The notes: a model not told the origin generated them from the letters alone. Positions 16,212 to 26,429 are shown, counted from the stretch's first letter. The stretch: DNA of 64,000 bases from Clostridia bacterium (GCA_902812385.1 CADDZD010000002.1:1-64000), one strand, 5' to 3'. Translations and numbers: made by a program.

Positions 16212-17126
16212 TTAAGCACCCGCCGGGGTATGTAACAGATCCGGATGAATCAGTGCCCGGTAGGCTCCCCTGGGAGACAAACGCCTGTTATAAAGGCAGA
16301 TCACCACATTTGTGTTTCGAATTTCTTGATCCCCGGCAAGAATCGTGATCTCCTCTGGTTTAAAACCGACCAACATGCCATGATGTTTGCCGATGGTCGT
16401 AAAAGGTATCAACCTGAACGGCAGCACTTCTCCATCTTTCCGGAAGGAGCCGGCCAGCTTCGCAATTTCCAGTTCTCCCCCGCTACCAAAGAGGTTCCGG
16501 GCATCGGGCGGTAGATAAGGTGCCAGCACTTCGTGTTCGACTATGACAACCGGTGCCCCCGTCAAGGGATCTACCAGTTGATTCCCGGTATCGACCAGGC
16601 CGGTAATCTTCAATTCACGTCCGCCGACCTTGATTATGACAGGGACCCTCAACAGATCGCGCAAGAAGGACTTTTTCAGATAAGGAACCCCCCATTTACC
16701 CAGGAGAATAGCAATCCCGAGCCCCAACGCAAGCCACAAATACGGGATGGGAAGGTTATCGAAGGAAGGATTGATCGAAAAATTGCTCATCAAGTAGATA
16801 AAGCCAAGCACGGTCCCCCCCATGGTAAACGCTATGAGATAAAAATACAGGAGAACCCGGCCAAACTTCTTTATATGAAAGGGAATGAAGGCTACAACAA
16901 GCATGAGAAGGGATACCAGAAATTTTACCCAGAAGGCGGTTAAAAAGCCAAGACCCGGAAGGAGCACGAATATGCTGTAACAGGACCCGAGACATGCCGC
17001 AGTAGCCAGGCGCCAGGGAACACAACGGATTTGAGAGAGCCTGGCCGTTGCCCAGAGGGCTATATAATCCATAACAAAATTAACAATAAAGAGAATATCG
17101 ACGTATATGTACGGCCTGCCGGGCAT
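16212..17126 (-). CDS. spoIIGA: Sporulation sigma-E processing peptidase SpoIIGA
   Basis: SpoIIGA, the membrane aspartic protease that cleaves pro-SigE, about 304 residues. The N-terminal half has around five hydrophobic segments. The C-terminal cytoplasmic domain carries the catalytic DTGN (Asp179) in GLVDTGNQLVDPLTG, a retroviral-protease-like fold that works as a dimer. The start is ATG 17126, five bases after GAGGTGG; the frame is open to a GTG at 17135 that overlaps this site. It pairs with sigE downstream and is activated by SpoIIR, encoded nearby. Confidence 0.95.
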   Translation of the reverse strand: MPGRPYIYVDILFIVNFVMDYIALWATARLSQIRCVPWRLATAACLGSCYSIFVLLPGLGFLTAFWVKFLVSLLMLVVAFIPFHIKKFGRVLLYFYLIAFTMGGTVLGFIYLMSNFSINPSFDNLPIPYLWLALGLGIAILLGKWGVPYLKKSFLRDLLRVPVIIKVGGRELKITGLVDTGNQLVDPLTGAPVVIVEHEVLAPYLPPDARNLFGSGGELEIAKLAGSFRKDGEVLPFRLIPFTTIGKHHGMLVGFKPEEITILAGDQEIRNTNVVICLYNRRLSPRGAYRALIHPDLLHTPAGA

Positions 17127-17261
17127 AGTGTCCACCTCAAAAATAATCCGCTAGTTCCTGTTGCTTTCTCGTTTACCATTTATATGCGGGCACATCCATG
17201 TCCATACCAGGGTAATTATAAACGATTTAATCAGAGAAACCTGTCAAATGTTGCCACTTAC

Positions 17262-17295
17262 AAAAAATAAAACGGCTGTTTTTTTCAGCCGTTTT
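17262..17295 (-). terminator. Intrinsic terminator after ftsZ
   Basis: On the minus strand AAAACGGCTG, a loop of seven A residues and CAGCCGTTTT form a 10-bp stem, followed by ATTTTTT. It sits 25 bases past the ftsZ stop and separates the division cluster from spoIIGA-sigE. Confidence 0.9.
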
Positions 17296-17319
17296 CTGGG
17301 GTTGAAAGCTTAGATCTCG

Positions 17320-18363
17320 TTACCGGCGGCGGAGGAAGGCTGGTATATCAAGATCCTCCGAAGTGAAGGAACGGAGATCCACCACAGTCGAGTCTTTTTC
17401 TACGGCAGGCTTAGTATCAAACCCTGTGGCAATGACGGTTACCCTGACCTCATCCTCCAGTTCCTCATCAATGACTGCACCAAAGATGATGTTTGCCTCT
17501 GGGTCTGCGGCCTGGGAGATGATCTCGGCTGCCTCATTTACCTCAAACAGTCCCAAATCCGGCCCTCCGGTAATGTTCAGTAAAACGCCTTTCGCTCCCT
17601 CGATGGAGGTTTCTAAGAGAGGGCTGGAGATCGCTATCCGGGCTGCTTCGGCCGCCCTGTTCTCTCCCCTGGCGCTGCCTATCCCCATCAGGGCCGATCC
17701 CGTTTCTGTCATAATTGTTTTTACATCGGCGAAATCTAAATTGATCAGGCCCGGAACTGCGATAAGATCAGAAATACCCTGCACACCCTGCCTCAAAACA
17801 TCATCCGCGATGCGAAAGGCCTCGTTGATGGAGGTGCTCTTATCTACGACCTGAAGCAGCCGGTCATTGGGAATAGTAATCAGAGTGTCAACTTTGGCTT
17901 TAAGCTCCTGAATTCCCTTCTCCGCCTGATTGGCGCGTTTCCTCCCCTCAAAAGTGAAAGGACGTGTCACCACACCAACCGTTAGCGCTCCGATTTCCTT
18001 CGCAACCTGCGCAACAACAGGAGCGCCACCGGTTCCGGTGCCTCCGCCCATACCGGCAGTTACAAAAACCATGTCGGCACCGCGCAAGGCTTGAGTCAGT
18101 TCTTCCCGGCTTTCCTCTGCAGCCTTTTGGCCGATTTCGGGATCTGCCCCCGCCCCCAGACCTTTTGTCAGCTTGGCTCCGATCTGTATTTTATGCTCTG
18201 CCAGGGACAGATTCAAAGCCTGGGCATCGGTGTTGACAGCGATGAAATGCACACCCTTTAAACCGGCCTGAATCATCCTGTTAACAGCATTGTTGCCGCC
18301 TCCACCAACCCCGATGACTTTAATGTCGGCGAATTGATTGACATCGAGCTCCAATTCCAACAT
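17320..18363 (-). CDS. ftsZ: Cell division protein FtsZ
   Basis: FtsZ, the tubulin-like GTPase that forms the division ring, 347 residues. The nucleotide site includes [12 protein letters not shown] (about 19-30) and the tubulin signature GGGTGTGG at 106-113. The synergy T7 loop [11 protein letters not shown] follows near residue 210. The protein ends with the conserved tail [11 protein letters not shown], which binds FtsA, SepF and other partners. The linker before the tail is short. It follows ftsA by 21 bases. Confidence 0.98.
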   Translation of the reverse strand: MLELELDVNQFADIKVIGVGGGGNNAVNRMIQAGLKGVHFIAVNTDAQALNLSLAEHKIQIGAKLTKGLGAGADPEIGQKAAEESREELTQALRGADMVFVTAGMGGGTGTGGAPVVAQVAKEIGALTVGVVTRPFTFEGRKRANQAEKGIQELKAKVDTLITIPNDRLLQVVDKSTSINEAFRIADDVLRQGVQGISDLIAVPGLINLDFADVKTIMTETGSALMGIGSARGENRAAEAARIAISSPLLETSIEGAKGVLLNITGGPDLGLFEVNEAAEIISQAADPEANIIFGAVIDEELEDEVRVTVIATGFDTKPAVEKDSTVVDLRSFTSEDLDIPAFLRRR

Positions 18364-18384
18364 CTCCCCGATAATCCCTCACTT

Positions 18385-19617
18385 CTAAAAAAGATCTTTA
18401 AACCATTTCTTTACTTTTTTAGCCAATCCCTTCAAAGACAAACTATCTTCTCCCTCTTCCAGTGAGTTAATCCGTTTTGAGCCGTATAACAGTAATCCAA
18501 CGCCTGTTGCAAAATCCGGGCTGTGAATCACGTCTGCCAGCCCTCCCACCGCCTCCGGATAACCGACCCGGACCGGTCTTTGCAGTTCTTCAGACGCCAG
18601 TTCCACGATTCCCTCGGTCAAAGCCGTTCCTCCGGTCAACACAATGCCGCCCGGAAGCAAGCCGTGATAACCGGACCTGTCTAATCTATCCTTGACCAGG
18701 CCGAGTATCTCCTGTACCCGGGGTTGGATAATACTTGCGATGGTTTTCTTGGAAACACGGCAGGTATCCTTGCCACCAACGCTGGAGACCTCTACCAGAT
18801 CGTTCTCCGATGTCAAGGCAGGCAGCGTGCATCCGAATTCCTTTTTGATTTTTTCCGCCTGGTTCAACGGTGTCCGCAACCCTACCGCCAGGTCGCTGGT
18901 AATATAATCGCCTCCTACCGGCAAAACACCCGTGAACCAGAGGGAACCCTGCTCAAAGAGAGCAATGTCGGTCGTACCACCTCCAATATCAACAACAACA
19001 ACGCCCAACTCCTTCTCGGCAGGATAAAGCACGGCCTCTCCTGATGCGTAAGCGTTCAACACCAGCTCCTGAACATGGAACCCGGCGCGCTCGCAGCATT
19101 TTAACAGGTTTTGGACAGCTGCATTGGTGATTGTGACGATGTGGGTTTCCACTTCCAGGCGTGATCCCATCATCCCTACCGGATACAGTATGTTATCATT
19201 TCCATCAATAATAAACTGGCGCGGAATCACATGAATGATCCGCCGGTCATGAGGCAGGGCAATGACCCGTGCCGCCTGGAGCACCCGGTCCACATCTTCC
19301 TGGGTGATTTCCTGATCGGGATTGGCCACTGCTACAACGCCGCGGTTATTAAGAGAGGAAATCGTAGTGCCGGTGATTCCCACATAACCGCCTTCGATTG
19401 GGCGCCCGCTCATCTGTTCTGCTTTATCAATTGCCTCTTCGATGGAACGGACCGTCTTTTCAATATCGATCACGCTACCCCTCCGTATCCCGGAAGAGGG
19501 GGCAACGCCAAAGCCATATATCTGAAGCTGTCCATCGACACCTGCTTCTCCAACTATGACGGTAACCTTTGTAGTTCCTACATCGAGACCGACAATGGTG
19601 TTCGACCGGGCCACCAT
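18385..19617 (-). CDS. ftsA: Cell division protein FtsA
   Basis: FtsA, actin-like ATPase that tethers FtsZ to the membrane, 410 residues. The phosphate-1 loop GLDVGTTKVTVIVGE is at about 10-24, the phosphate-2 region VVVDIGGGTTDIALF near residue 207, and the adenosine motif VLTGGTALTEG near 335. The C-terminal LAKKVKKWFKDLF is the amphipathic membrane-binding helix. The ATG follows GGAGGTG closely. It sits between ftsQ and ftsZ in normal order. Confidence 0.97.
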   Translation of the reverse strand: MVARSNTIVGLDVGTTKVTVIVGEAGVDGQLQIYGFGVAPSSGIRRGSVIDIEKTVRSIEEAIDKAEQMSGRPIEGGYVGITGTTISSLNNRGVVAVANPDQEITQEDVDRVLQAARVIALPHDRRIIHVIPRQFIIDGNDNILYPVGMMGSRLEVETHIVTITNAAVQNLLKCCERAGFHVQELVLNAYASGEAVLYPAEKELGVVVVDIGGGTTDIALFEQGSLWFTGVLPVGGDYITSDLAVGLRTPLNQAEKIKKEFGCTLPALTSENDLVEVSSVGGKDTCRVSKKTIASIIQPRVQEILGLVKDRLDRSGYHGLLPGGIVLTGGTALTEGIVELASEELQRPVRVGYPEAVGGLADVIHSPDFATGVGLLLYGSKRINSLEEGEDSLSLKGLAKKVKKWFKDLF

Positions 19618-19673
19618 GGCACCTCCGGTTAACTCCTTAACAAGAAAAATTCAACGCAAACTGCAAATTCCCT

Positions 19674-20480
19674 TTAAGTTTTATCAGTATTATACAATTT
19701 TTCTCCGTTCGTTCCACCTATTTGCTGATATTTAACAGCGGGTGCACTCACCGCCCTGATGTCCACATACTCCACCGGCATTGCACTGTTCAGGCTCTTC
19801 ATAAAAGACACAGCCACGTGCAGCTTTTGGCTAAGGTTATCAGAGGACCCCAGCAGGACCGGAATTCCTTCCCGGCTGTAGGCGATCAGTTGCTCTTTTC
19901 CTGCTATGTTAAACTCAGAAAAAAAGTTCTGCACCTCCGGGTCAAGAGCAGCAAGAATTGATATCATATCCCTGCTGGAGCTTACCTTTTTACCCAGTTC
20001 AGTGGTGCTCGCTTTGATTCCCGTGATTATGGGAAGGTTATAAGACCTCATCGATGATATCTTGTCCAAGCAGTAACCCTTGCGATCGATGACCAGGAAG
20101 GTATCATTCGCCAGAAAAAGGGCTCGGGGCTGGCGCTCCTTAATTTCAATCACGATGGTGTGAGGAAAACGGCGCTTCACCTCTGCCCGTTCAATAAGAG
20201 GATCTTTGAGAAGACGCCTTTTTACCCGGTCTGTATCTACCTGAAACAAATTTTGACCTTTACTCAAGCCGCTTTCCTCCGTCAACTCAGATAAGGAGAT
20301 GCGCTGCAGGCCCCTGCCTTCAATCTCCTGCAGTGAGAAAAAGGGTGACTGGCTGAAAAGATAAAGGGCCATAATAGTAAGGGTGATAACAAAAACGGTC
20401 TTCAATACCCCTGCAAATCTTCTAATATCAAGTTTCTTACGGCTTCTTCCCCTTCTTCTCCGGTAAGTGTTTTGCTTCAA
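19674..20480 (-). CDS. ftsQ: Cell division protein FtsQ/DivIB
   Basis: Bitopic division protein of the FtsQ/DivIB family, 268 residues. A very basic cytoplasmic tail (about 25 residues) leads to one membrane span near 26-45. A POTRA domain (FFSLQEIEGRGLQRISLSELTEESGL in short: LQEIEGRGL then SGLSKGQNLFQVD) and the FtsQ beta domain with ERAEVKRRFPHTIVIEIKERQP follow. It forms the DivIB-DivIC-FtsL complex at the septum. The start is TTG at 20480. It lies between murA and ftsA. Confidence 0.92.
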   Translation of the reverse strand: MKQNTYRRRRGRSRKKLDIRRFAGVLKTVFVITLTIMALYLFSQSPFFSLQEIEGRGLQRISLSELTEESGLSKGQNLFQVDTDRVKRRLLKDPLIERAEVKRRFPHTIVIEIKERQPRALFLANDTFLVIDRKGYCLDKISSMRSYNLPIITGIKASTTELGKKVSSSRDMISILAALDPEVQNFFSEFNIAGKEQLIAYSREGIPVLLGSSDNLSQKLHVAVSFMKSLNSAMPVEYVDIRAVSAPAVKYQQIGGTNGEKLYNTDKT

Positions 20481-20524
20481 AGCCTGTCAACCCCTGAGCT
20501 AAAAAAATAAAAGGGAAGCGATGA

Positions 20525-21775
20525 TCACTCGCGACGAATTTGAGCACCCAGTCGTCTTAGCTTTGCATCAAGTTTTTCGTAGCCCCTGTTTATATGTTCG
20601 ACCCCTTCGATAATAGTGGTGTTTTCTGCTGCCAGACCTCCCAAAACTAGGGCAGCTCCCGCACGCAGGTCGGTTGCTTCCACAAGGGCACCGGTGAGTT
20701 TTGGCACTCCGCTGATCACCGCGCTTCGCCCCTCCACCCTGATGTGCGCCCCCATACGCCTCAGTTCACCCACGTGCTGGAACCGGTTCTCAAAAATATT
20801 TTCTGTGATGATACTGGTTCCCTGCGCCAGGCTGAGGAATACCATAAACTGAGGCTGCATATCCGTAGGAAAGCCAGGGTAGGGAAGGGTGCGTATATCC
20901 AATGCGTTCCAGGTATCTACACCCGTGACGATGATCCTGTCATCCTCCTCCAAAACCCGAATGCCGGCCTCTCGCAGCTTTGCGGTTACCGGTTCCACGT
21001 GTTCCGGGATGGTGTTAATAATTTCAATCTCTCCCCTGGTTATGGCGGCAGCCACCATAAAGGTCCCGGTTTCAATGCGATCGGGAATCACCCGGTAAGC
21101 AATTTCTCTGCCGATCCTGGAAACCCCGTTTATTTGAATTATATCCAGCCCCGCCCCTCTGATCTCCGCGCCAAGCCTGTTCAAAAAGTTCTGCAGGTCC
21201 ACAATCTCCGGTTCACGAGCTGCGTTTCGGATGATTGTGGTGCCCTCTGCCAGGACAGCGGCCATCATGATGTTTTCTGTGGCACCGACGCTGGGAAAGT
21301 CAAGATGAATCTCCGTGCCAGTTAACTTCGCTGCCTCCATTTCAATGAAGCCGTGGTGTTCATGCACTTTTGCCCCAAGGTAGCCAAAACCCTTTAAGTG
21401 GAGATCCATCGGCCGGGAACCAATGGTGCACCCACCGGGATATGACGCTCTAACATTTCCTAAACGGCCCAGGAGCGCGCCCATCACCAGGTTTGATGCT
21501 CTCATTCGCCGCATTAAAGAGGCTGGAACCTCTGTGGAAGTGATATTAGACGGATCTATTTCCATTACACCGTCAAGCCATTTGACCTTCGTCCCAAGAG
21601 ATTGTAACACTTCCTGCATCGTGACCACATCGTCCAGGTGCGGAACCCCCTCAAGAACCAGAGGGGTGTCACTCAGGAGACAGGAGGCAAGAATCGGAAG
21701 AATGGCATTCTTAGCTCCGCTGATGGTTACACTACCCTTTAACCTGGTTCCACCGGTTATGATCAACCTTTCCAA
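20525..21775 (-). CDS. murA: UDP-N-acetylglucosamine 1-carboxyvinyltransferase
   Basis: MurA, first committed step of peptidoglycan synthesis, joining enolpyruvate to UDP-GlcNAc; target of fosfomycin. 416 residues. Lys22 lies in the active-site motif SGAKNAILP. The catalytic Cys116 is in YPGGCTIGSRPMDLH, so the enzyme should be fosfomycin-sensitive as far as this residue decides. RRMRASNLVMG and the C-terminal HINRGYEKLDAKLRRLGA match the family. It is part of the dcw cluster, between murB and ftsQ, as in many Clostridia. Confidence 0.97.
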   Translation of the reverse strand: MERLIITGGTRLKGSVTISGAKNAILPILASCLLSDTPLVLEGVPHLDDVVTMQEVLQSLGTKVKWLDGVMEIDPSNITSTEVPASLMRRMRASNLVMGALLGRLGNVRASYPGGCTIGSRPMDLHLKGFGYLGAKVHEHHGFIEMEAAKLTGTEIHLDFPSVGATENIMMAAVLAEGTTIIRNAAREPEIVDLQNFLNRLGAEIRGAGLDIIQINGVSRIGREIAYRVIPDRIETGTFMVAAAITRGEIEIINTIPEHVEPVTAKLREAGIRVLEEDDRIIVTGVDTWNALDIRTLPYPGFPTDMQPQFMVFLSLAQGTSIITENIFENRFQHVGELRRMGAHIRVEGRSAVISGVPKLTGALVEATDLRAGAALVLGGLAAENTTIIEGVEHINRGYEKLDAKLRRLGAQIRRE

Positions 21776-21781
21776 TCAAAC

Positions 21782-22696
21782 TCACCCTTCCTCCCCCACC
21801 AGCCGGATCTCAGGCACTAATTCAATCCCGAATCGGGACCTGACCCGTTCTTTAATCATCTCGATCAGGGTAATTACCTGGCGCGCGCTGGCATTTCCAA
21901 GATTGACAATGAAGTTGGCATGTTTAGGAGAAACCTGTGCATCCCCAACCCTTGCCCCCTTCAGACCTGCCAGTTCGATGAGTTCAGCAGCATAATGGCC
22001 AGGCGGATTGCGGAACACACTTCCCGCAGTAGGCAAATTGAGGGGTTGGGTTCTTCTGCGATAGGCAAGATTCTTCTCCATCCGCTCGGCAATCGCGAAA
22101 GGAGTTTCTGTTACCAATTGCAGCGCTGCTTTTAAAATGATCAGCTTTTGATCCTGCAAAGAAGAAGTGCGGTAACTGAATAAAAGATCCGACCCGGACA
22201 AAAGCTTTCGGTTCCCGTCGTATCCCACGACATCTACCTCAAGGACGAGATCCCCCAGGCATTGACCAAAGGCACCGGCATTCATCACTACGGCACCCCC
22301 CAGTGAGGCCGGTATTCCTGCTGCAAATTCCAGACCGCTTAAACCGGCTCGAAGGGCTATCCGGGATAGGGAAGGTAGCAGAATGCCGGCGCCCGCAAGG
22401 ACCCGGTTCCCCTCCACCTGAACCGAATCAAGCCCCCCTTCAATTCTGAGAGCGAGGCCCCTGATCCCTCCATCCCGCACCAAGAGATTGGAGCCATTCC
22501 CGATTACGGTTACAGGCAGGCCATACTCCTCAGCAAATTTCAGGGCAGTTATCACATCCCCCTCGTTTCGGGGGTTGCAGAGAAGGTCCGCGGGTCCGCC
22601 GATCCTCCAGGTGGTATAATCTCGCATCGGAGCAAGGGCAATTACCTTTCCCGTCACCTGTTGCCCGAGTTCCTGTGCCAGATCACTCCAGTTCAT
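21782..22696 (-). CDS. murB: UDP-N-acetylenolpyruvoylglucosamine reductase
   Basis: MurB, FAD-dependent reductase that completes UDP-MurNAc, 304 residues. The FAD-binding part contains TTWRIGGPADLL (about 28-39) and VTVIGNGSNLLVRDGGIRG. The substrate domain has GIPASLGGAVVMNAGAFG, FSYRTSS, GSVFRNPPGHYAAELIELAGLKG and a final catalytic glutamate in the VPEIRLVGEEG tail. The lack of the long E. coli-type insertion fits the type II enzyme of Gram-positives. Its ATG overlaps the murC stop by four bases. Confidence 0.96.
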   Translation of the reverse strand: MNWSDLAQELGQQVTGKVIALAPMRDYTTWRIGGPADLLCNPRNEGDVITALKFAEEYGLPVTVIGNGSNLLVRDGGIRGLALRIEGGLDSVQVEGNRVLAGAGILLPSLSRIALRAGLSGLEFAAGIPASLGGAVVMNAGAFGQCLGDLVLEVDVVGYDGNRKLLSGSDLLFSYRTSSLQDQKLIILKAALQLVTETPFAIAERMEKNLAYRRRTQPLNLPTAGSVFRNPPGHYAAELIELAGLKGARVGDAQVSPKHANFIVNLGNASARQVITLIEMIKERVRSRFGIELVPEIRLVGEEG

Positions 22697-24075
22697 TGGT
22701 TCGCATGCGGGGCCAGCATCTGCGCCAGTTTTTGACCTACGGTGTATACATTCCCCGCCCCAATCGTCAGAATTAAATCACCCGACTTCATCTCACGACC
22801 CAGAAAATCAACAACTTCGTCGAGCCTCTTGATGTATACGGCCTTCTGCCCGTTTCGTCTAATGGTTTGCACAATCAAATCAGAGGTAACCCCCTCAATG
22901 GGTGGTTCCCCCGCCGAATATATATCTGTCACAATGACGAGATCGCTTCCATCAAAGGCGCTCCCGAATTCCTCCTTCAGCAAAGAGGTGCGAGTATATC
23001 GATGAGGTTGAAAAACGGCTATGGTACGCTTTGCTTTCAAGCATCTACTGGCTTGCATCAATGCTTTTATTTCCGTAGGATGATGGGCATAGTCGTCTAT
23101 TATCTTGATGCCATCACCCTGGGCCAACAGTTGAAAGCGTCGGCGCGCACCGTGGAAAGCTTGCAGGGCACCGGTAATTGAAGAGAAATCGAGACCCAAC
23201 CGCCTGCCCACCGCAATGGCAGCCAGGGCATTCTGCACGTTATGCAGACCGGGCACCGAAAGGTAAAGTCTACCCAGGAGATCGTTATTTTCCAGTATAT
23301 CGGCCTCTGTAGTAAACCCTTTCTGGATAACCCCCTCCGCTTTGAAGACAGGCTCCCCCTCCAGACCGTAAGTTATCGTTTCTACATCTCCGGCATCCAG
23401 TTCTCTTACAAACCGATTATCCGTACAGAGTACGGCAAAACCGCCGGGTTTAATGCGGTGTAAAAATTCTTGAAAAGCCTTAATGATTTCCCCGGTATTT
23501 TTGTAATAATCAAGGTGGTCGTTATCTATATTAGTAATGACAGCAGCATAAGGGGTGAGTTTCAGAAAGGAGCCATCACTTTCATCCGCTTCCGCCACCA
23601 GATAGTCACCCCTGCCCAGCCTGGCGTTCCCCCCTATGTCGTTCACCTCTCCCCCGATAATGCAGGTGGGATCAAAACCGTTGGCAGCAAGAACAAGGGA
23701 AATCATGGAACTTGTGGTGGTTTTTCCATGGGCGCCAACGATGGCGATGCCTTTAAAATCGAGCATGACCTGGGCGAGCAGATCCCCGCGGCTGATCACC
23801 GGCAATCCCTTCCGGCGAGCGGCAAGAACCTCGACGTTCGAGGAAGGAATGGCGGAAGAAACCACCACATGATCCACACCCGGCTGAAGATTTTCCGCCG
23901 CGTGCCCGACATATACACGAGCCCCCTGCTCCCTTAACCTGCTCAGATTTGGTGATGCCACAAGATCTGAGCCGCTTACCTGAATCCCCATATCAAGCAA
24001 TATTCTGGCGAGCCCGCTCATGCCTGCCCCACCGATACCGATCAGGTGGTACCACTTTCCAAACACGTCTTCCAT
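22693..24075 (-). CDS. murC: UDP-N-acetylmuramate--L-alanine ligase
   Basis: MurC adds L-alanine to UDP-MurNAc using ATP, 460 residues. The N-terminal UDP-binding fold has HLIGIGGAGMSGLARIL. The P-loop is GAHGKTTTSSM near residue 114, followed by EADESDGSFLKL and ITNIDNDHLDYY. The C-terminal domain starts at DDYAHHPTEIKA and includes FQPHRYTRT. It lies between murG and murB, with about 97 untranslated bases before murG that show no clear structure. Confidence 0.97.
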   Translation of the reverse strand: MEDVFGKWYHLIGIGGAGMSGLARILLDMGIQVSGSDLVASPNLSRLREQGARVYVGHAAENLQPGVDHVVVSSAIPSSNVEVLAARRKGLPVISRGDLLAQVMLDFKGIAIVGAHGKTTTSSMISLVLAANGFDPTCIIGGEVNDIGGNARLGRGDYLVAEADESDGSFLKLTPYAAVITNIDNDHLDYYKNTGEIIKAFQEFLHRIKPGGFAVLCTDNRFVRELDAGDVETITYGLEGEPVFKAEGVIQKGFTTEADILENNDLLGRLYLSVPGLHNVQNALAAIAVGRRLGLDFSSITGALQAFHGARRRFQLLAQGDGIKIIDDYAHHPTEIKALMQASRCLKAKRTIAVFQPHRYTRTSLLKEEFGSAFDGSDLVIVTDIYSAGEPPIEGVTSDLIVQTIRRNGQKAVYIKRLDEVVDFLGREMKSGDLILTIGAGNVYTVGQKLAQMLAPHANQ

Positions 24076-24172
24076 CTCCTCCCTCGCTGCGGCTCCCCAA
24101 ATCTTTTAATTAGTTACACAAACAGTCTATGTATATCCTGCTGGGGAGGTTACAAGATACCGGGCATGGAAG

Positions 24173-25306
24173 TCAAGCATTTCTTTTTCTTTGCTTGGCC
24201 CTCATGAGTTCACGTACAATAATCTCTCCCGCCTCCGGGCGTCCGAAACGGCGTATTTGCCGGCTTAGGTGCTTACGCAACGGTTCATTGATAATTACTT
24301 CCCGAATTGCGTTGTACAGGCGGTGAGGCGTAAGCTCTTTTTCCGGTATCAGATACGCCGCCTTTTCCTGAGCCAGCAAAAGGGCGTTGTAATACTGGTG
24401 ATCACCGGTGGCATAGGGATAAGGAATCAAAATGGCGGGTACCCCCCGCACCGTCACCTCGGCCAGAGTCGCTGCCCCGGCACGGCTGACAATCAGATCC
24501 GCCGCAGCCAGCCCGTATTCCATTTCTTCCAGATAAGGTCTGATTATTAGTTTTCCGATATTCTCTTCTTTTATTCCCTCTTTTTCCATCTGTTTACAAT
24601 ACCTGTCGTAATCGGCCTTCCCGGTCAGATGTATGATCTGAAGCTCAGGCATTGCTTCATCATTCTGCATCAGGGAATAGACTTCAAGCATCGCTTCATT
24701 AATTGCCCGCGCCCCCCGGCTTCCTCCCGTAACCAGGAGAGTAGGCAAAGCCGGATCCAGGCCGAAAAAGCGTATCCCGTCCTCTCGTTTTACCCGAAGT
24801 ATTTCCTTTCTGACCGGAAGGCCGGAATAGATTACCTTTGCACGCCGGGAAAAAACCCGTTTCTTTAAAGGAAAGGTAGTAAATATCACCCTCGCCCAAC
24901 GGGACAGAAGCTTATTGGCAAGCCCCGGTATCGAATTCTGTTCATGCAAATATACGGGAACCCGGCGGCGTACCGCGGCCAGCACGAGGGGTACGGAAAC
25001 ATAGCCACCTGTAGCGAAAACAGCGTGCGGGGAAAATTCCCTGATGATGCTCAATCCCTGGCGGTAACCCTTTAACAATGATTTTAACACACCGAATACC
25101 TGCAGATTAAGCTGCCGCGGCCATTTAACCGCTGATATCTCCCGAAAGGGATATCCTTCACGGGGGACAATCTGGCTTTCCAGGCCGTCTCTTGTTCCTA
25201 CAAACAAAATCTTTCCTGAAGGGTCCTTTTCTTTCAGAAGGCCGGCCACCGCCAGGGCCGGATAAAGATGCCCCCCGGTGCCTCCGCCCGTTATTAATAA
25301 ACGCAT
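24173..25306 (-). CDS. murG: Lipid II synthase MurG
   Basis: MurG, membrane-associated GT-B glycosyltransferase that adds GlcNAc to lipid I to make lipid II, 377 residues. It has the glycine-rich opening ITGGGTGGHLYPALA, then ATGGYVSVPLVLAA, LHEQNSIPGLANKLL, VTGGSRGARAINEA, and the donor-site block SRAGAATLAEVTVRGVPAILIPYPYATGDHQ. The start is ATG 25306 with GAGGT upstream; the frame is open to 25330. It follows ftsW by ten bases. Confidence 0.96.
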   Translation of the reverse strand: MRLLITGGGTGGHLYPALAVAGLLKEKDPSGKILFVGTRDGLESQIVPREGYPFREISAVKWPRQLNLQVFGVLKSLLKGYRQGLSIIREFSPHAVFATGGYVSVPLVLAAVRRRVPVYLHEQNSIPGLANKLLSRWARVIFTTFPLKKRVFSRRAKVIYSGLPVRKEILRVKREDGIRFFGLDPALPTLLVTGGSRGARAINEAMLEVYSLMQNDEAMPELQIIHLTGKADYDRYCKQMEKEGIKEENIGKLIIRPYLEEMEYGLAAADLIVSRAGAATLAEVTVRGVPAILIPYPYATGDHQYYNALLLAQEKAAYLIPEKELTPHRLYNAIREVIINEPLRKHLSRQIRRFGRPEAGEIIVRELMRAKQRKRNA

Positions 25307-25316
25307 AAGCAAACCT

Positions 25317-26417
25317 CTATTCTGTCCCATAATGAGAAATATTCAATAAAATACCTATTCCCAACAGGTTTAATGTCAGAGAGGAGCCGCCGTAACTGAT
25401 GAAGGGAAGTGTGATTCCGGTCACCGGCAGGCTCCCGGTAACGACACCCATATTGATAACGGCCTGAACAACAACCATACCCGTAATACCCACCGCCAGG
25501 AGGGCGCCGAAATTATCTGGGGCCTTCAAGGCAATTCTTAGACCCCGCCACATGAAAGCAAAGAAGAGCAGCAGCACAAAAAACGCCCCGATAAAACCGA
25601 GTTCTTCGCATAAAACCGCAAAGATAAAGTCGGTGTGCTGTTCCGGAAGGTAGAGGAATTTCTGCCTTCCCTGCCCCAAACCCATTCCCAGCAAACCTCC
25701 GGAGCCGACGGCATAAAGGGACTGAATGGTCTGGAAACCCGTATCCAGCGGATCTGCCCACGGATTCAGAAAGGCCGTTAAACGCTCCATCCGGTAGGGT
25801 TCGACCACTGCGGCCAAAATGACCAGGCCCACTCCCACCAGAGCCAGGGTAATTAAATGGGTTTTCCTGGCACCGGCTGCAAGAATCATAAAGTAGGCCG
25901 TCCCGGCAATGGTAACGGCAGTTCCCAGATCGGGCTGTGCCAGAATCAAACCGCACACGATCCCTACCACCAGAAGAGGCGGAACAAATCCCTGTAAAAG
26001 CTGTTTGATGCGGTTGTGGTGTCCGGATAAAAACTTTGCCATGAAAATCACCATGGCCAGTTTCGCAACTTCAGAGGGTTGAAAGGAAAGGGGTCCCACT
26101 CCAAGCCAGCGGGTTGAGCCCTTGATGGTTATTCCAACCCCTGGGATTAAAACAAGGATCAAAAGAAAAATTGACGCTCCAAAGATCGGGATTGCCCACC
26201 TTTTAAAGTTGCTGTAATCGATCTTCATGACAGTAACCATCCCGGCAATCCCAAGAAGTGCCCAGGCCAGCTGGTTTTTTAGAAAATGTGCGCCGTCCCC
26301 ATAGTGTATCTGGGCATACACGTAACTGGAGCTGAAGACCATGATAATGCCTAAGGTAAGAAGAAATAAAACAACCAGGAACAGGATAAAATCAGGCGCC
26401 TGCTTGCGCTGCTTCAC
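25317..26417 (-). CDS. ftsW: SEDS-family peptidoglycan polymerase FtsW (SpoVE-like)
   Basis: SEDS glycosyltransferase that polymerises lipid II at the septum with its partner PBP, 366 residues and about ten membrane spans. Diagnostic pieces are FSSSYVYAQ near the start, GSTRWLGVGPLSFQPSEVAKLA, and NMGVVTGSLPVTGITLPFISYGGSSL. The Asp in the extracellular loop region TAFLNPWADPLDTGFQTIQS is the family's catalytic neighbourhood. In spore formers the gene at this place may be vegetative FtsW or SpoVE; sequence alone does not decide. The start is GTG at 26417. Confidence 0.93.
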   Translation of the reverse strand: MKQRKQAPDFILFLVVLFLLTLGIIMVFSSSYVYAQIHYGDGAHFLKNQLAWALLGIAGMVTVMKIDYSNFKRWAIPIFGASIFLLILVLIPGVGITIKGSTRWLGVGPLSFQPSEVAKLAMVIFMAKFLSGHHNRIKQLLQGFVPPLLVVGIVCGLILAQPDLGTAVTIAGTAYFMILAAGARKTHLITLALVGVGLVILAAVVEPYRMERLTAFLNPWADPLDTGFQTIQSLYAVGSGGLLGMGLGQGRQKFLYLPEQHTDFIFAVLCEELGFIGAFFVLLLFFAFMWRGLRIALKAPDNFGALLAVGITGMVVVQAVINMGVVTGSLPVTGITLPFISYGGSSLTLNLLGIGILLNISHYGTE

Positions 26418-26429
26418 CTCATCGCCCCC